Part shown: piece after piece, positions 33,711-44,470 of the stretch
Layout of the letters: each line of letters starts with the position of its first letter
Numbering within the stretch: the stretch's first letter is position 1
From: Hermatobates lingyangjiaoensis
Taxonomy: Eukaryota > Arthropoda > Insecta > Hemiptera > Hermatobatidae
NCBI GenBank assembly: GCA_026182355.1
Contig: JAPFBL010000238.1
Location: forward strand, 372,001-436,000
Length of the DNA: 64,000 bases
Direction of reading: 5' to 3'
Position numbers and translations under genes: made by a program
Notes under the pieces: generated by a model
What the model was told of the DNA's origin: nothing
Seen by the model: only the letters and a program-made list of their open reading frames with translations
Databases searched by the model: none

Positions 33711-34624
33711 CAGTTTTTCCAACTTTTTTTCGACGCGGAACCCTTTTTGCTTCCAGTAACTTTCCCGGGAACCCCACATTTTAATGATTTCATACAATCA
33801 TAATATAAATATTTTCATATGCCTTTTTAAATAGTATGTATGTTTAAAAATAATTAAAAAAGTAATATTACTGCAATGTGTATTTTTGGAATAAAAATTT
33901 AAAACTAAATGATTTTAATTTTCGTATTTTCCACGAGTGTATAACACATAAAACAGAATTACTAGCAATTTTAACACATAGTTTGTTTTGTAATCATTTT
34001 TGGTTTTATAGTTGAGAGTTTGATTCTCAAGTTAGCCCCAGCATTAAGTCTACTTCGGTATTTACTTTCTATGGCAGTTTAAAGGGAAAATCCGGTTTTT
34101 CATAAGTAGGTAGTGGGAAATGGCAGCAATGTGTGAAGTGCTACTTTTGCAATAGCAGGAAATTCGGGAATCAGATAGTTCCAAGAACTGACTAGTCATT
34201 CATCCTAAATATGAATCAAATGTTGACCACTTATACTTATGGGTATAAAAAGAGTTCACATAAACACGTGAAATAACAATCAATGATGAAACCACAAATG
34301 TAATGGGAAAACAAGACTAAGATCTTTTAACCGTAACAAGCGGTCTTCGTCAGAGCAGTTGGGTTTTTGACTCTGACGAAGACCGCTCGTTACGGTTGAA
34401 AGATCTTAGTCTTGTTTTCCCATTTTCATATTGTGGTTTGATGATTTATGGGTATATGTAGATATAAACATTATTCGACTTCATGACTCAAGTCATTATA
34501 GAATAAATCTATACCCACAAAAAAAAAATTAGAAAAATATTTTTACCAAATGTTTTTCACAGAACCCCTAGACAGTCCGTTAAGGAACCTCTGTGTTCCA
34601 CAGAACTCACTTTGGAAACCTCTG
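33711..34624 (+). mobile_element. hAT-like non-autonomous element carrying a nested palindrome
   Basis: The left end CAGTTTTTCCAACTTTTTTT..CGGAACCC and the inverted right end CAGAGGTTTCCAAAGTGAG..GGAAC are CAG-starting hAT-type termini. Fragments of the same element lie at 5690-5776 (right end) and 13483-13550 (left end). Flanking 8-mers do not match well. No transposase frame. A family J palindrome (34248-34445) sits inside and is therefore younger. Confidence 0.65.
34248..34445. mobile_element. Family J palindrome with 11-bp target duplication
   Basis: Full inverted arms; CTGACGA-A-GACCGCTCGTTACGGTT-GAAAG (34373-34402) in the + arm and the matching inverted block in the other. TTATGGGTATA is duplicated at 34237-34247 and 34446-34456. 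The insertion splits the hAT-like element at 33711-34624. Confidence 0.9.
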
Positions 34625-34923
34625 GTACAGACAATTGGTTAAACCATTTCCTTAATTGTTTTTATACATGTTTCCATTATTTAAGGAATCAAAAAAAAAA
34701 TTATTTTTATAAAAAAAAATTTGACAATCGAATCGAGTAGAAGTTAAGCCTATATTCGATAACATAACTACTCGCATGTGTTTAGGTATATTTGATCTAA
34801 AAATAGTTACTTTTAATTATTACTGAAATAATCATTTTGTGTCATTAAGATTATGAAACGAAAGTAATGCAACAGTTACAGTAATACCAAAACCTAACCA
34901 TTTACACATTACAATATTTTTAT

Positions 34924-35199
34924 CATTGATATAGCTTCTCGACCACTGATTTTTCAAGTTCACAGAACGGATTCTTGAGAAATTTTGGTCCTAAAAATTC
35001 AACTCATGATTATGTCCCGACGTTTCACCAAAAGTTGTTTGTCATTTTCAAGGCTAAAAAAACATGGATATATTTGTCATGCTTTACTTATGTCGTTAAG
35101 TTTTTAGCCTTGAAAATGCCAAAAAACTTTTGGCGAAACGTCAGCATATAATCAGGAGTTGAATTTCTATGACCAAAATCCTCAAGAACCCCTTCTGTG
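34924..35199. mobile_element. Palindromic element, family Q, with 11-bp target duplication
   Basis: Inverted arms beginning CATTGATATAGCTTCTCG. The + arm carries TTGAAAA-T-GCCAAAAAACTTTTGGC-GAAACGTC (35110-35141); the - arm has TTGAAAA-T-GACAAACAACTTTTGGT-GAAACGTC. AATATTTTTAT is duplicated at 34913-34923 and 35200-35210. A fragment of the same family is at 5365-5440. Confidence 0.85.
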
Positions 35200-35210
35200 A
35201 ATATTTTTAT

Positions 35211-36230
35211 TTTTTACTCAATATTAAATTTGACAGTTTGGAGTAAACGTAATATTTTCTTTATAACCAAAAGTAGTTATGGCAGTAACAACATGATATA
35301 TAATATTAAATTAATGTTTTGTAAATAAAATTTTATGGAAATATGTTCCATCAATGTGTCGTCAATCACAATTAAAACTAATATATTAAATTTAGCACAA
35401 ATAAGTTCATAACAAACATTGGAATAAGTTTTACTTAACAGGTTTGATCGACCCTGTCTAATTGTTAAAAATAAATTCGTGGTTACTCCAGTAGAGCTGG
35501 TTCAAATCCAGTTTTCTTCGCTATATGCAAATTAGAAAAAAACCAAAACAGTTCAAAAATATAAATTTTAAAACATTGTTAAATTCTGAAAACAGTTTGG
35601 CAAAATGTTTTCAAAAATCTCATTAAACGGGAGAAAATTCGGTGAAACATTTTGAAGCTGTATTTTAACAGATGTTTCATTTCATAAAGGATGTTATTGT
35701 TGAGAATTCAAAATAATTCATTAACCTAGTAACAATTGAATAAACAATATCTTTATTAAAGTATAAACATTTATTTATTTTGTAGCGTTCTTATTAATAT
35801 TCATGTATGCTAAACTCGATGCTATGTTTAAATTATTGATTGGGTCTGTTCAGAAGCTTTTAGCTTACGATGCATAAGTATTTACGATTTCCCGGTAAGG
35901 ATACTTTACTCTTAAGTTTCCACTTATACTTCTCTTTTGTTTCTCATAATAAATAAACTTTGAATCAAGCTGAATCACGGAAAATAAAATGTTTCTAGAA
36001 GATAATAAATAAATATTATTTCAAACGTCTGGTAGAAATGACTTAAGTAAATAACAAGCGTGCTCGTTTTACTGATTACTTTAATGTTAAGTTTGGTATT
36101 TATTTATAGAAGGGAATCTTACATCATTCCATCTTAGATTTAATGCAAAATAATATTAATCGAATTCGTTTTGTCTGTTCATTTTATTTTAGTTTTAGTT
36201 CATTTACTGTACAACTAAAAGTCACTTTAT
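35211..36230. other. Anonymous AT-rich DNA
   Basis: A tRNA B-box-like GGTTCAAATCC at 35501-35511 lies after GTAGAGCT, but there is no fold into a tRNA. Nothing else recognised. Confidence 0.45.
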
Positions 36231-36253
36231 TGATATATATATAATATATATAT

Positions 36254-36535
36254 ATATATAAATCAAAATATTAAAACGGTCCAAACCGGACAGATATATA
36301 AATGAAAAAAGACAACATATAGAAGAAGCGAGAAAACTTACTGGATCGATATTTCGAACTGAAGTTCGTCGTCTGCGACTGCTAGTCGTTCTCTGCCGGT
36401 ACAAGTGAACGCACGTACCTCTTCTTCTTCCCTTCTACTGTCTCCCTGACGACAAAATTCAGTTCGAAATATTGATCCCGTAAGTTTTCTCGCTTCTTCC
36501 ATATGTTGTCTTTTTTTCATTTATATATATCCTCA
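36254..36535. mobile_element. Palindromic element, family E
   Basis: Inverted arms; ATAAATGAAAAAAGACAAC on the left faces GTTGTCTTTTTTTCATTTAT on the right. The + arm: CTGACGA-C-AAAATTCAGTTC-GAAATATTGATCCC then GTAAGT (36480-36485). The - arm: CAGACGA-C-GAACTTCAGTTC-GAAATATCGATCCA then GTAAGT. Left of the arm, TTTGGACCGTTTTAAT (- strand) resembles the sequence after the acceptor in family C. Confidence 0.8.
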
Positions 36536-36544
36536 TAAAATATA

Positions 36545-36700
36545 TATATTTTTATGAGGATATATATAAATGAAAAAAAGACAACATATGGAAGAAGCGA
36601 GAAAACTTACGGGATCGATATTTCGAACTGAATTTCGTCGTCAGGGAGACAATAGAAGGGAAGAAGGGAAAAATATATATATTTTTATGAGGATATAAGA
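36545..36700 (-). mobile_element. Family E single arm, second copy
   Basis: GACAACATATGGAAGAAGCG..ACTTACGGGATCGATATTTCG, then AACTGAATTTCGTCGTCAGG: on the - strand CTGACGA-C-GAAATTCAGTTC-GAAATATCGATCCC-GTAAGT. It sits directly after the first family E palindrome, separated by a short inverted TATATATCCTCATAAA block. Confidence 0.75.
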
Positions 36701-36736
36701 AGAGTGTATGGAGGTTATATATATAATAATATATAT

Positions 36737-37022
36737 CCTTTTTGCTGAAAATACGATCTGAAATGGACAAATAAAGTTCAATGTAGATAAGGAAGCAGAG
36801 AAATTAAGAACACATACTTACAGGCTCTAATTTTCGGTTTGAACCGTCTTCAGGAGAGATAACAGAGGGAAACCAAGGGTTTAAAACCGGGTCTCCAACC
36901 GTCTCTGTACCTTTGCGTTTAGTTTTCCTTTCTTATCTGTCCTAAAGACGGTTCAAACCGAAAATTAGGGACTGTAAGGGTGTGTTTTTAATATCTCTAT
37001 GTGTCTTTATTTACATTAACTT
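36737..37022. mobile_element. Palindromic element, family B, with intact intron-like segment in one arm
   Basis: The - arm: CTGAAGA-C-GGTTTGAACC-GAAAATTAGAGCCT, then GTAAGT (plus 36816-36821), and 64 nt later TTTGTCCATTTCAG (AG complement at 36758-36759). The + arm: CTAAAGA-C-GGTTCAAACC-GAAAATTAGGGACT then GTAAGG (36942-36979). The centre holds the family B core (CTCCAACCGTCTCTG) also seen at 4770-4785. Confidence 0.8.
36758..36821 (-). other. Candidate 64-nt mini-intron in a family B arm
   Basis: Donor GTAAGTATGTG and acceptor TTTGTCCATTTCAG on the - strand are both close to consensus. The segment is T-rich and lies directly after the hairpin. Introns inside PLEs are known, which makes splicing plausible; no transcript evidence is available here. 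Confidence 0.45.
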
Positions 37023-37036
37023 TATATATATATATA

Positions 37037-37198
37037 TGATTATTGCTCCGTTCTTCGACGTGGGGAGATCTCTCTCACTTCGTCCTCTCTTCTAGTCTAC
37101 TCCTGATGACGAACAACAGTTCGAAATATTGAATTCTGTAAGTGTTATTTTTATTCTGTTTTCTGTGTCGTGCTTTGTGTAATTTAAAGTTATATATA
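37037..37198 (+). mobile_element. Family F single arm
   Basis: CTGATGA-C-GAACAACAGTTC-GAAATATTGAATTCT then GTAAGT (motif 37103-37127, donor from 37138), ending in TTTAAAGTTATATA. The inverse-strand copy is at 61141-61300 with the same donor. Confidence 0.8.
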
Positions 37199-37207
37199 TA
37201 TATATAT

Positions 37208-37385
37208 ATATATAAAAGTTAGCGGAGTTGGCGGTGGCTGTACCGCCGGCATACGCGGGTCAGAGTCTTTGTTTACGCACAGAGACAGATTATTAAGGCT
37301 GGCCTCGTGGAGGGGGTCAGCCAGTCAGTGTGTCGCGCTTGTATAATAAACATTACCTTTCATTCCTGCGTCATTCACAATTGAG
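37208..37385 (+). other. GC-rich patch with AATAAA, possible LTR-retrotransposon end
   Basis: GCGGAGTTGGCGGTGGC.. to GTGTCGCGCTTGTATAATAA, then CATTACCTTTCATTCC. The promoter-like GC content and AATAAA resemble an LTR, but no second LTR, primer site or gag/pol was seen. A similar ATAAAC..TTAC context is at 40138-40155. Confidence 0.25.
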
Positions 37386-39632
37386 TCCCTACTTACTCAA
37401 ATTAACTTATATGTATATTTCGGAAGCAAACCATAACTCAAACAGGTTTCATTTGAAATATGCCTATTTCCATCTACTTTATTTTTCTAGTGAACTTTTT
37501 CATTCTTCTGAAGTTATTTTTCCATTTATCAGGCATAAGTAACAATGCAGTCAAGGATTTATTACTTAGTTTCATTATTCTAATATAATGTTAAAGACAC
37601 TTTTACTAACATATAAACTCCAAATTGTATTTCCAACATTTCAGTCCATTTTGACCATCTTCAGGGATATTAACGATTAATAACTAATTGACTAAATAAA
37701 ATCTATCAATAATACTATAACAATTCAAATTACTAACAACGTTGAAACATATATATAATTAATTACCTGGGAGGTTACACAGCTTTCGATGGTTTCAATA
37801 TTTCCAATACTCCTTTTAGTACATTAAGACACTTTTTAAAATGAAATGTCGTCTAATTTTTTGGGATTCTCTTTTAAACTAAGTCATGACTTTTCGAAGA
37901 AAATAGGACTTCACCATTTTAAATAAGATATTATTTGATATATCTGTGACAGAAATTAACAAACAGGTAGACTATATATACCTATGCGTTAAGTAATTCT
38001 CGAGAGTTTTCTGGTAATAAAATTTGCCACCTAAAACTACAAGAAATATTTAATGTCTTTGAAGATAATAGTCGGGAATTTGGCTTTATACATATTATTC
38101 AGTAACATTGGCTCCAAACTTTGTATTCAGATGTCTGTTACATTAAAATTTACTGTTACCTGCACCAGGTTTTCATTTAAAATAAAATTTAAGTGTTTTA
38201 AAAGTTTAGTTTTAGTTTTTCAAGTTTATTATCTATCATAAAAAATGAATTAGTTTAATCCTACAGAAAAACATCAATCGGTCGTACAAACTATGGGGAG
38301 CAGAAATACCAGAAAGTTAAGAGTTTTGACGGGTTTTATTTTTTATGGTTGCAAAAGTAAATTTCTGGATACACCTTGCATTGAGGTGATCTCTATTTAG
38401 TGACCTTACATTCAGGTGATGCCTACTTAGTGACCTTACATTCAGGTGATCCCTATTTAGTGATCTTACAGCTGCAAGTGAGTGGTTTTACATAACTTGT
38501 GTCAATTTGATTTCTTAATACTTTAACAGTAGATTTTTAATTTTGTTTTATTGGTGGCCGATGTTATGAAGTGCTTGTTTTTACTGTTGAATATAAACCT
38601 TCAAATCTTGGCTACATAGACCTTTCCAATGGTTTGTTCATATTGATATGTTTGGTTACTTTTTAATTTTGCGCTGTTGCTATTAAAAAAGGTGTCGAGA
38701 TTCCAATAGAAGTAGTTTAATAAGAAATATATTTAATTAACACATGCACCATAAAGAACCTTTTCGATTTGACAATTTCATTAAAAATGTATATAGTATT
38801 ACCGAGAAAGAGCTATTATTATTTACTACTTTGTTTACTAATGGATTACAAACAAAGAGAACGACTGAAATGGTTTTAAACATCCTGTCTATGACATCAA
38901 AATGCAACGAACATTTATAATTCCTGATTTGTCAAGTTATTTGACCAGTAAAGAGTTCACAAATTTATACATGAAATCATAAAAATCAACATTTCTTCTA
39001 TTTTTGTACAAAACTGACATTTTTTTTATTAAATAATTCTTAACGGCTTTGAGCTTATTTCATTATCAGTTTTGTAATGACTACATACATTCAATTCTCT
39101 ATGGTTAGAGGTTTAAGAAAAAGAAAATGACTGCTACTGACTTAATTCAAAGTAATAACATACTCTTTTCATATGGCAAAACAGGACAAAAACTATTTTT
39201 GAAATGATCCATCAAAACGTATAACTTATAGCAAGTTTGGAAACTTTTGACAGACATTCACTCAACCACCCACCCACACGCACACCCACTTTCCTCTCTA
39301 CTTTATCACTATACTTTACTGTATTAGAAAAAGAAAATAATGTATACCTGGCTTGGTAACACCTATATTACTGAAAGAAACATTAAAAATAGAAAACAAA
39401 TGAAAAATGCTGGATTTTCTTTTGAGACTTTTTTAAGATTTCATAAAGTCAGATGATATCGAATGAGAAAATTCTACAAATTTAATTTTTACCTTATGAA
39501 ACTTGCAATCAAGTTGTTTTTTTCTCTTAAGCTATTTGCTTCAATCCTTAATATATGAATATGAATATTATGGCATATTTTACACATAATATATGACTAT
39601 ATAATCATAAATTAAATAGTCTACGTTTATAC
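37386..39632. other. Anonymous AT-rich DNA with one hairpin motif
   Basis: CTGAAGA-T-GGTCAAAATGGACT-GAAATGTTGG lies on the - strand at 37634-37663 without a partner arm. A short triplication of TGACCTTACATTCAGGTGAT-like units lies at 38380-38465. Otherwise nothing. Confidence 0.45.
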
Positions 39633-39951
39633 GTTAGGGTAGGTTGGAGTGACAATCTCACAAGAAATACACATAAGGTGACCATTGGCCCTTTGTGGTA
39701 CCATACATTGAACATTCTACATCCGAGTCCTAAATTTTGTCTAACTCAAGTGTATTTAGAGCAGGAAATCTTTAATGAGTACATGACATTGTACAGGCTC
39801 GGGACCGACGGCTTAACATCCTTTTCGGGAGACAATGTGCTCAGATTTATTCACCTCGAGCGTAAATAATAACTCGAGGTTCACAACTGGTTTTAAACCC
39901 CGTATCTACTAGTCTAGAGGCGAGCAAGTCACGAGTGGGCTAACCTGGCTC
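39633..39951 (-). mobile_element. tRNA-derived SINE, near full length
   Basis: On the - strand: A-box-like TTAGCCCACTCGTG (plus 39930-39943), B-box-like GGGTTTAAAACC (39889-39900), then the SINE body (ACTCGTTAAAG-like block, CTAAATACACTTGAG), then the block homologous to the LINE 3' end (GTGGTACCACAAAGGGCC-like) and a decayed CCTAA tail (plus GTTAGGGTAGGTT, 39633-39645). It is the only copy here with both head and tail. Confidence 0.75.
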
Positions 39952-42127
39952 TATATTCAGTTATTTAAAACTAAAGTTTATAGATTATAATTCAAGAAGT
40001 ATATAAAGGATTACAAATCTAATTCGTGAATAATTCGCAATTTTAGCTCAACTAAAGAAGTGGTCACTAGAGGCCGGCCTCAGTGAGTTGTGCTAGTGGC
40101 GCTATTTTAGTGATTCGTTGTGGATAACCTGGATACTGTAAATAAACAAAGTTACGATTGGTGTGGATATTCACATAACCTTGTGCTATTAGTCAGATAC
40201 CTGCTTGATAAAACGCCTTTCAATACTATCAGACAGCAAATTATATCTACTGTAGATAAGAAGACCAAAAAAAAAAAAAAAACTGGATGATAGCCTTAGA
40301 TAACAAGAACTGAACCAAACTAGTAGCACAAGCACCAATCAACGGAAGTCTACCGCGCCGAGTGGTAGTGGCCCTGAACGAAATTCATGTCCTGCTATCA
40401 CTAGACTGCAGTCTTTGTAAGAATGGGAATCATGATCCCTCTCTTATACTGGTCAGCGAGTAGCCTGATGACTCGACAGCCAAGAGTGGGCGTAGCCTAG
40501 TAAGTAAGTGACTTTCATAGGAGACCTTTCAGCTTTAGGCCGCATGATTTCAACTTTCAGCTAAAGCTGTCCACAAACCACTATCAAAACGAAAGGAACA
40601 AGGCCTCAAACACCTTGTTATTAAAATGTACTAAACCAGAACTCCTAGAGGTACGTGAAACCTTGAAGATTCAATAGCTGAAAGACTATACTGGTAAAGG
40701 CATACCAGATATATTCGCTAAGAGCCTGAGTATAATAATAACAATAACATATCAAATTGTTATAAATTAATAAGTTTAAGTGTATTATAATTGACAAAAT
40801 GGACAAAGCGACAATAAAATAAAAGAAATCATTCAATTGTTGTCTATGAATTTGATAATAATTTACAAGATAGTTCGGTATTACGTCTACACAATAGACG
40901 CATTATTATGTATGTTCATGTTATGTATAGTATGTTCATGTGATACTATGTTCAATTATAATAACGCTGAGAGTAGGCCGCTATAAATTTTTTACTTTGT
41001 AATAAGTAAAGTATAGTCATACTGATTGATGGATCAAATTCATAATTTACCAAAAATGGGCTTCAATACGAATATTATACTGAAGGTGACAACTATTAAG
41101 TCTTATGTTAGTAACAAAAGAAGTTTTTAGTTAATAATCATCTTTATAAAGAACATCTTGCATATCAAAAGAGAAAATTAACAGAGTCAATTTAAATAGT
41201 TCTGGTTAACAAATTGTAAATTTTCTAAGTCTTACAGGTTTGACTTAGGTCCCTTACGTAGAGACCTTCATTGGTTGAATCATATAATGTGTTTATATGG
41301 TTATATATCAATAATCATATTATATATCTACAAAAAATATTATTGATTAAGATTAAAATCTTCATCTAATGAGCTATCATAATGAGACTGAACTATTTTG
41401 AAAAATTAGATCTCACGAATAGTATATGTAGTCACTCATATTTATATGCTAGCCTGCAATTGTGTGAGGAATTAGTTGAAATGTTTGGAGCAGATCCAGA
41501 ATCAACTGGTATCAACCTTGGGCCAAGATATTGTTCTATGAAATGTTAATTAAATGTAGCCGAAAGAGAAGCAGACAATGCGTAGTCGACGCGTAGTAAT
41601 AATCATGATGAATCGCAATGGTGTTTGCTTGCGGTCTAATCATAAATATTATTTTACTTTCATCCATTTTATTTTGGATCCCAAGGAAACATTTTAATGG
41701 AATCTCTTTTTTAAAAATAGCGTAATTTATTTCGACATTGTTTTTGTGTAACAGCTTTAGTAATTCTCAAGATGATACATTTAAATTGAAAATGTAATAG
41801 CGGTAGCAATTCTCTAACCGTATGGTAACTGTATAGGATGACTACATTAACTACGCGTATATTTGAACGTGATGTTACCAGGTAATATCAGAGAGTAATA
41901 AAATGATAAGAGTACTTAAAACAAAAAGTATGATATGTGTACTGCGAGCTATTGCATTATTTTAACTCATTTCATTGTTATATCTGAAAGCAAATCTTCC
42001 ATATTTGTATATCTATGTATGTTTCTATGTATACCTCGACATATATCTGAATACATAGTCATCTTATTATATTATTAAAATAATCTATAAAACATGTAAT
42101 ATTTTATAAATATACATTAATGAATAT
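39952..42127. other. Mostly anonymous; weak SINE/LTR-like patches
   Basis: 40060-40160 has a GC-rich patch followed by GTAAATAAACAAAG. 40483-40560 contains GGGCGTAGCCTAGTAAGTAAG, an A-box-like start without a clear B-box. Neither is strong enough to classify. The rest is AT-rich without features. Confidence 0.35.
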
Positions 42128-42139
42128 ATACTAAATCAA

Positions 42140-42326
42140 TAAAAAGATTTCTAAACACGTGAAATAACACTCAATGTTCAAACCACAATAAGAAATGAGA
42201 AAAAAGACTAAGATCTTTCAACAGTAACAAGCGGTTTCAACTGAGATTTGGCTCCGACAAGGACAGCTTGTTATAGTTGAAAGATCTTAGTATTTTCTCT
42301 CATTTCTTATTGTAGTTAGAACATTG
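42140..42326. mobile_element. Family J palindrome with 12-bp target duplication
   Basis: Inverted arms with diverged hairpins (CCGACAA-G-GACAGCTTGTTATAGTT-GAAAG in the + arm). ATACTAAATCAA is duplicated at 42128-42139 and 42327-42338. More mutated than the copies at 11154 and 34248, so probably older. Confidence 0.85.
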
Positions 42327-42600
42327 ATACTAAATCAAATGAAGCATTCTTACTTCACTACAATTACAATAAGCAGAAAGGAGACAAAGCTTCAGTCTGC
42401 TTATTATACATATATTTTACATGTGATATATATGTATTATACATATTATAATAGTATTATACTTATTATACAAATATATTTTTGTAATCACGCCTGCAAG
42501 TATGTGTGTATAAATAATTGTACGTACTTATTGGAATAACTTTGTGTGTGTGTGTATGTGTAATATGTGCTATTTTGTCCCTCTATGTGTGTGAAAGTAC

Positions 42601-42605
42601 GCACA

Positions 42606-42672
<67 letters not shown>
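42601..42672. repeat. (CA)n(TA)n compound microsatellite
   Basis: CA run (about 42603-42639) passing into a TA run (to 42672). Confidence 0.95.
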
Positions 42673-42675
<3 letters not shown>

Positions 42676-42718
42676 CTATATAACAGTTTCAATAATATAT
42701 CGACCGTTATATAGAATA

Positions 42719-42790
42719 AGTGTGTTCTCTAATCGGGGTTCGGTCAATTTTAAATTGACCCCGAACCCCGATTAGAGAACACACCTATTT
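42719..42790. repeat. Near-perfect 70-bp palindrome
   Basis: AAGTGTGTTCTCTAATCGGG..TTAAA..CCCGATTAGAGAACACACCT, with GGTCAATTTTAAATTGACC at the centre. It looks like a pseudo-LTR pair from which the hairpin has been lost. Downstream TGTGTTCTTTTGAGAATTCTAG (42816-42846) matches the intron-like end at 46886-46930. Confidence 0.7.
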
Positions 42791-42849
42791 ATATATATAA
42801 ATATATGCAGTAATTTCTTTTCTATGTGTTCTTTTGAGAATTCTAGTTT

Positions 42850-43030
42850 ATATATATATTCGTATATTTGAGGAGCAGGCCTTCATTCATACAAGTTCTA
42901 TTAAAACTAATGCCTAATTCTAGTTTTGCATCTTTACTGATTAATTTTTCCAATCTTATCATACATGACTTCCATAGGTTTGGAACTAAATACACAAGTT
43001 CACCAAAAATATTATTTTTGTAATCCGACA
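42850..43030 (-). pseudogene. PLE copy 2: ORF N-terminal fragment in the 3' pseudo-LTR
   Basis: Directly after the hairpin, the - strand reads MSDYKNNIFGELVYLVPN, then WKSCMIRLEKLISKDAKLE, then ISFNRTCMNEGLLLKYTN and enters TATATA. RLEKL..K......FN..C..E.LL.KYTN matches the other PLE N-termini. It lies about 160 bp downstream of the C-terminal region of the same or an adjacent PLE (43493-43221). Confidence 0.75.
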
Positions 43031-43031
43031 T

Positions 43032-43058
43032 GTTTCGGTCATCATCGACCATTTTCAA
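43032..43058 (-). ncRNA. Hammerhead-ribozyme-like hairpin of PLE copy 2
   Basis: CTTGAAAA-T-GGTCGATGATGACC-GAAAC, with a five-base stem GGTC-G../..GACC. The first half (TTGAAAA) departs from CTGANGA, so if this was a hammerhead it is mutated. Confidence 0.4.
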
Positions 43059-43220
43059 GGATATTATATATGTAGAGTTTCATAACACACATACAATTAT
43101 TAAGAAATCTAAAAGTAAACAATAATTAAAATAAACTACACCAAGTCAACATAGCAGATAATCACAATAAGGGAGGTTATCAAAAGGTAGTGGTATGGTG
43201 ATGTTTCCCCAGGGTCTTGG

Positions 43221-43493
43221 TTAACTTCCATCCATCGTTTGCATCTGGAAAGGTAATAAATTGACTTCTTTATTTCTCCCAGACTGGTTCGTCTTTAGAC
43301 GGCCTTCATATAGTTTTAAAATTCTTGAAAATCCTCCTCCCTGGCTGTTAAAATTGGGTTGTTTTTCCAGGATAAAGATGGCTTCCAATGTTTGTAATCT
43401 GGTGTGGTCATGTTCCTGTTCTAATAACACGGATATGTCATCTACTGATAAATAATAATATGTTGTCTGGTTTCTATAATAACCAGTAATCAT
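43221..43493 (-). pseudogene. PLE copy 2: GIY-YIG domain C-terminus
   Basis: The - strand frame includes VLLEQEHDHTRLQTLEAIF, then ILEKQPNFNSQGGGFSRIL and KLYEGRLKTN. It aligns with the frameshifted tail of PLE copy 1 (LQILEALIIQEKQ; RILKLF). H.DH.RL..LEA..I....P..N.Q is the usual end of the PLE GIY-YIG nuclease. The catalytic core is missing upstream. Confidence 0.75.
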
Positions 43494-43898
43494 TGTGGCT
43501 TATACTTTCATTGTAACCTAATTTCATGTCACCTTTAGTATAATATTCGTCATACAATCATGGGTGACTACAGAACTCAGAGTTCTCCTTTTCAGACCTA
43601 TTACCCCAAAGAAGATAATATATTGTCTGAAGTTCCTGGTTATTCAAGAAACTTAAGGGTTGAAAGTCATAAGGGGTGAAGAATGAAGGTACGCTTGGAA
43701 TTTATAGTCCACGCAAAATAATTGGCAGAAACTGAGTTATTAGCTAGTGTAAAGAAAGGCCTTTTATTTGATGGAAATAAATTTCTTGTTAATTGTACTG
43801 TTTTAGATTACCCATAAACTTTAGAAGCTTTAGGTGACATGTTCTGTTTGTTCGCATGTGTTTGTGTAGGAGTTTATAGATTGGGTGAGTCTGTGGTC

Positions 43899-44096
43899 GG
43901 GAGTGTGTCGACGAACAAGGCTTATATCCAGATTGTTCAAAATAAGTGTGCCCGTCTTACAGCTAGGGCTCCTTGGTACTCCCGTAATGTTGATATTCAC
44001 AATGATTTGAAAATGGAATCTATAGATGGCTGCATCACCCGACTTACTACCAATGAAAACAACAAACTATCTACTCATCTAAACCTGCTTGTATAA
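43899..44096 (+). pseudogene. Jockey-like LINE ORF2 C-terminus
   Basis: The frame reads AYIQIVQNKCARLTARAPWY, then SRNVDIHNDLKMESIDGCI, and ends LSTHLNLLV with TAA. IQ.VQNK..RL...APWY.RN.DIH.DL..E.I is the conserved C-terminal block of Jockey-clade ORF2, which carries endonuclease and RT upstream (absent here). Upstream codons (43839-43898) look like translation across the junction. A 5'-truncated insertion. Confidence 0.75.
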
Positions 44097-44470
44097 ACTC
44101 TAAATCCTGTCACCAACCTTCCTCAATCTCACTGAATAATTACTTCATCCACTGACTATCTGACTACTTTACCAACTGATGACTAAAAACATTGAAAACC
44201 ATGACCTCAACAAGACCACATGACCGCGAATACGACATCTTTACTGCACAGACGAACTTAGTATCTGACATGAATTACTGACATTACAAGTTATAGTAGC
44301 ACAGCAATCAAGCAGTAGAAGCCCTCTGGTCTGGAACTGCTAGTAACGACGTGCACTATAGTGCGCGGATATATTCGTTGGTCGTTAGTCGTTGGAGTGT
44401 GTCAACCATGACTAAAACCGACTGCTTCTTCCATATGTATGTGATATGTACTTCCATGTATGTTATTAAC
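44097..44470 (+). mobile_element. 3' UTR of the Jockey-like LINE
   Basis: Moderately GC-rich sequence after the ORF stop. CTCTGGTCTGGAACTGC..AACGACGTGCAC..ATTCGTTGGTC matches 13030-13100. The exact 3' end and any target duplication are not clear. Confidence 0.5.

Noticed and set aside
37208..37385. Solo LTR of an LTR retrotransposon
   Set aside because: AATAAA and GC content are suggestive, but there are no TG..CA ends with duplications and no second copy, so it is listed only as a low-confidence patch.
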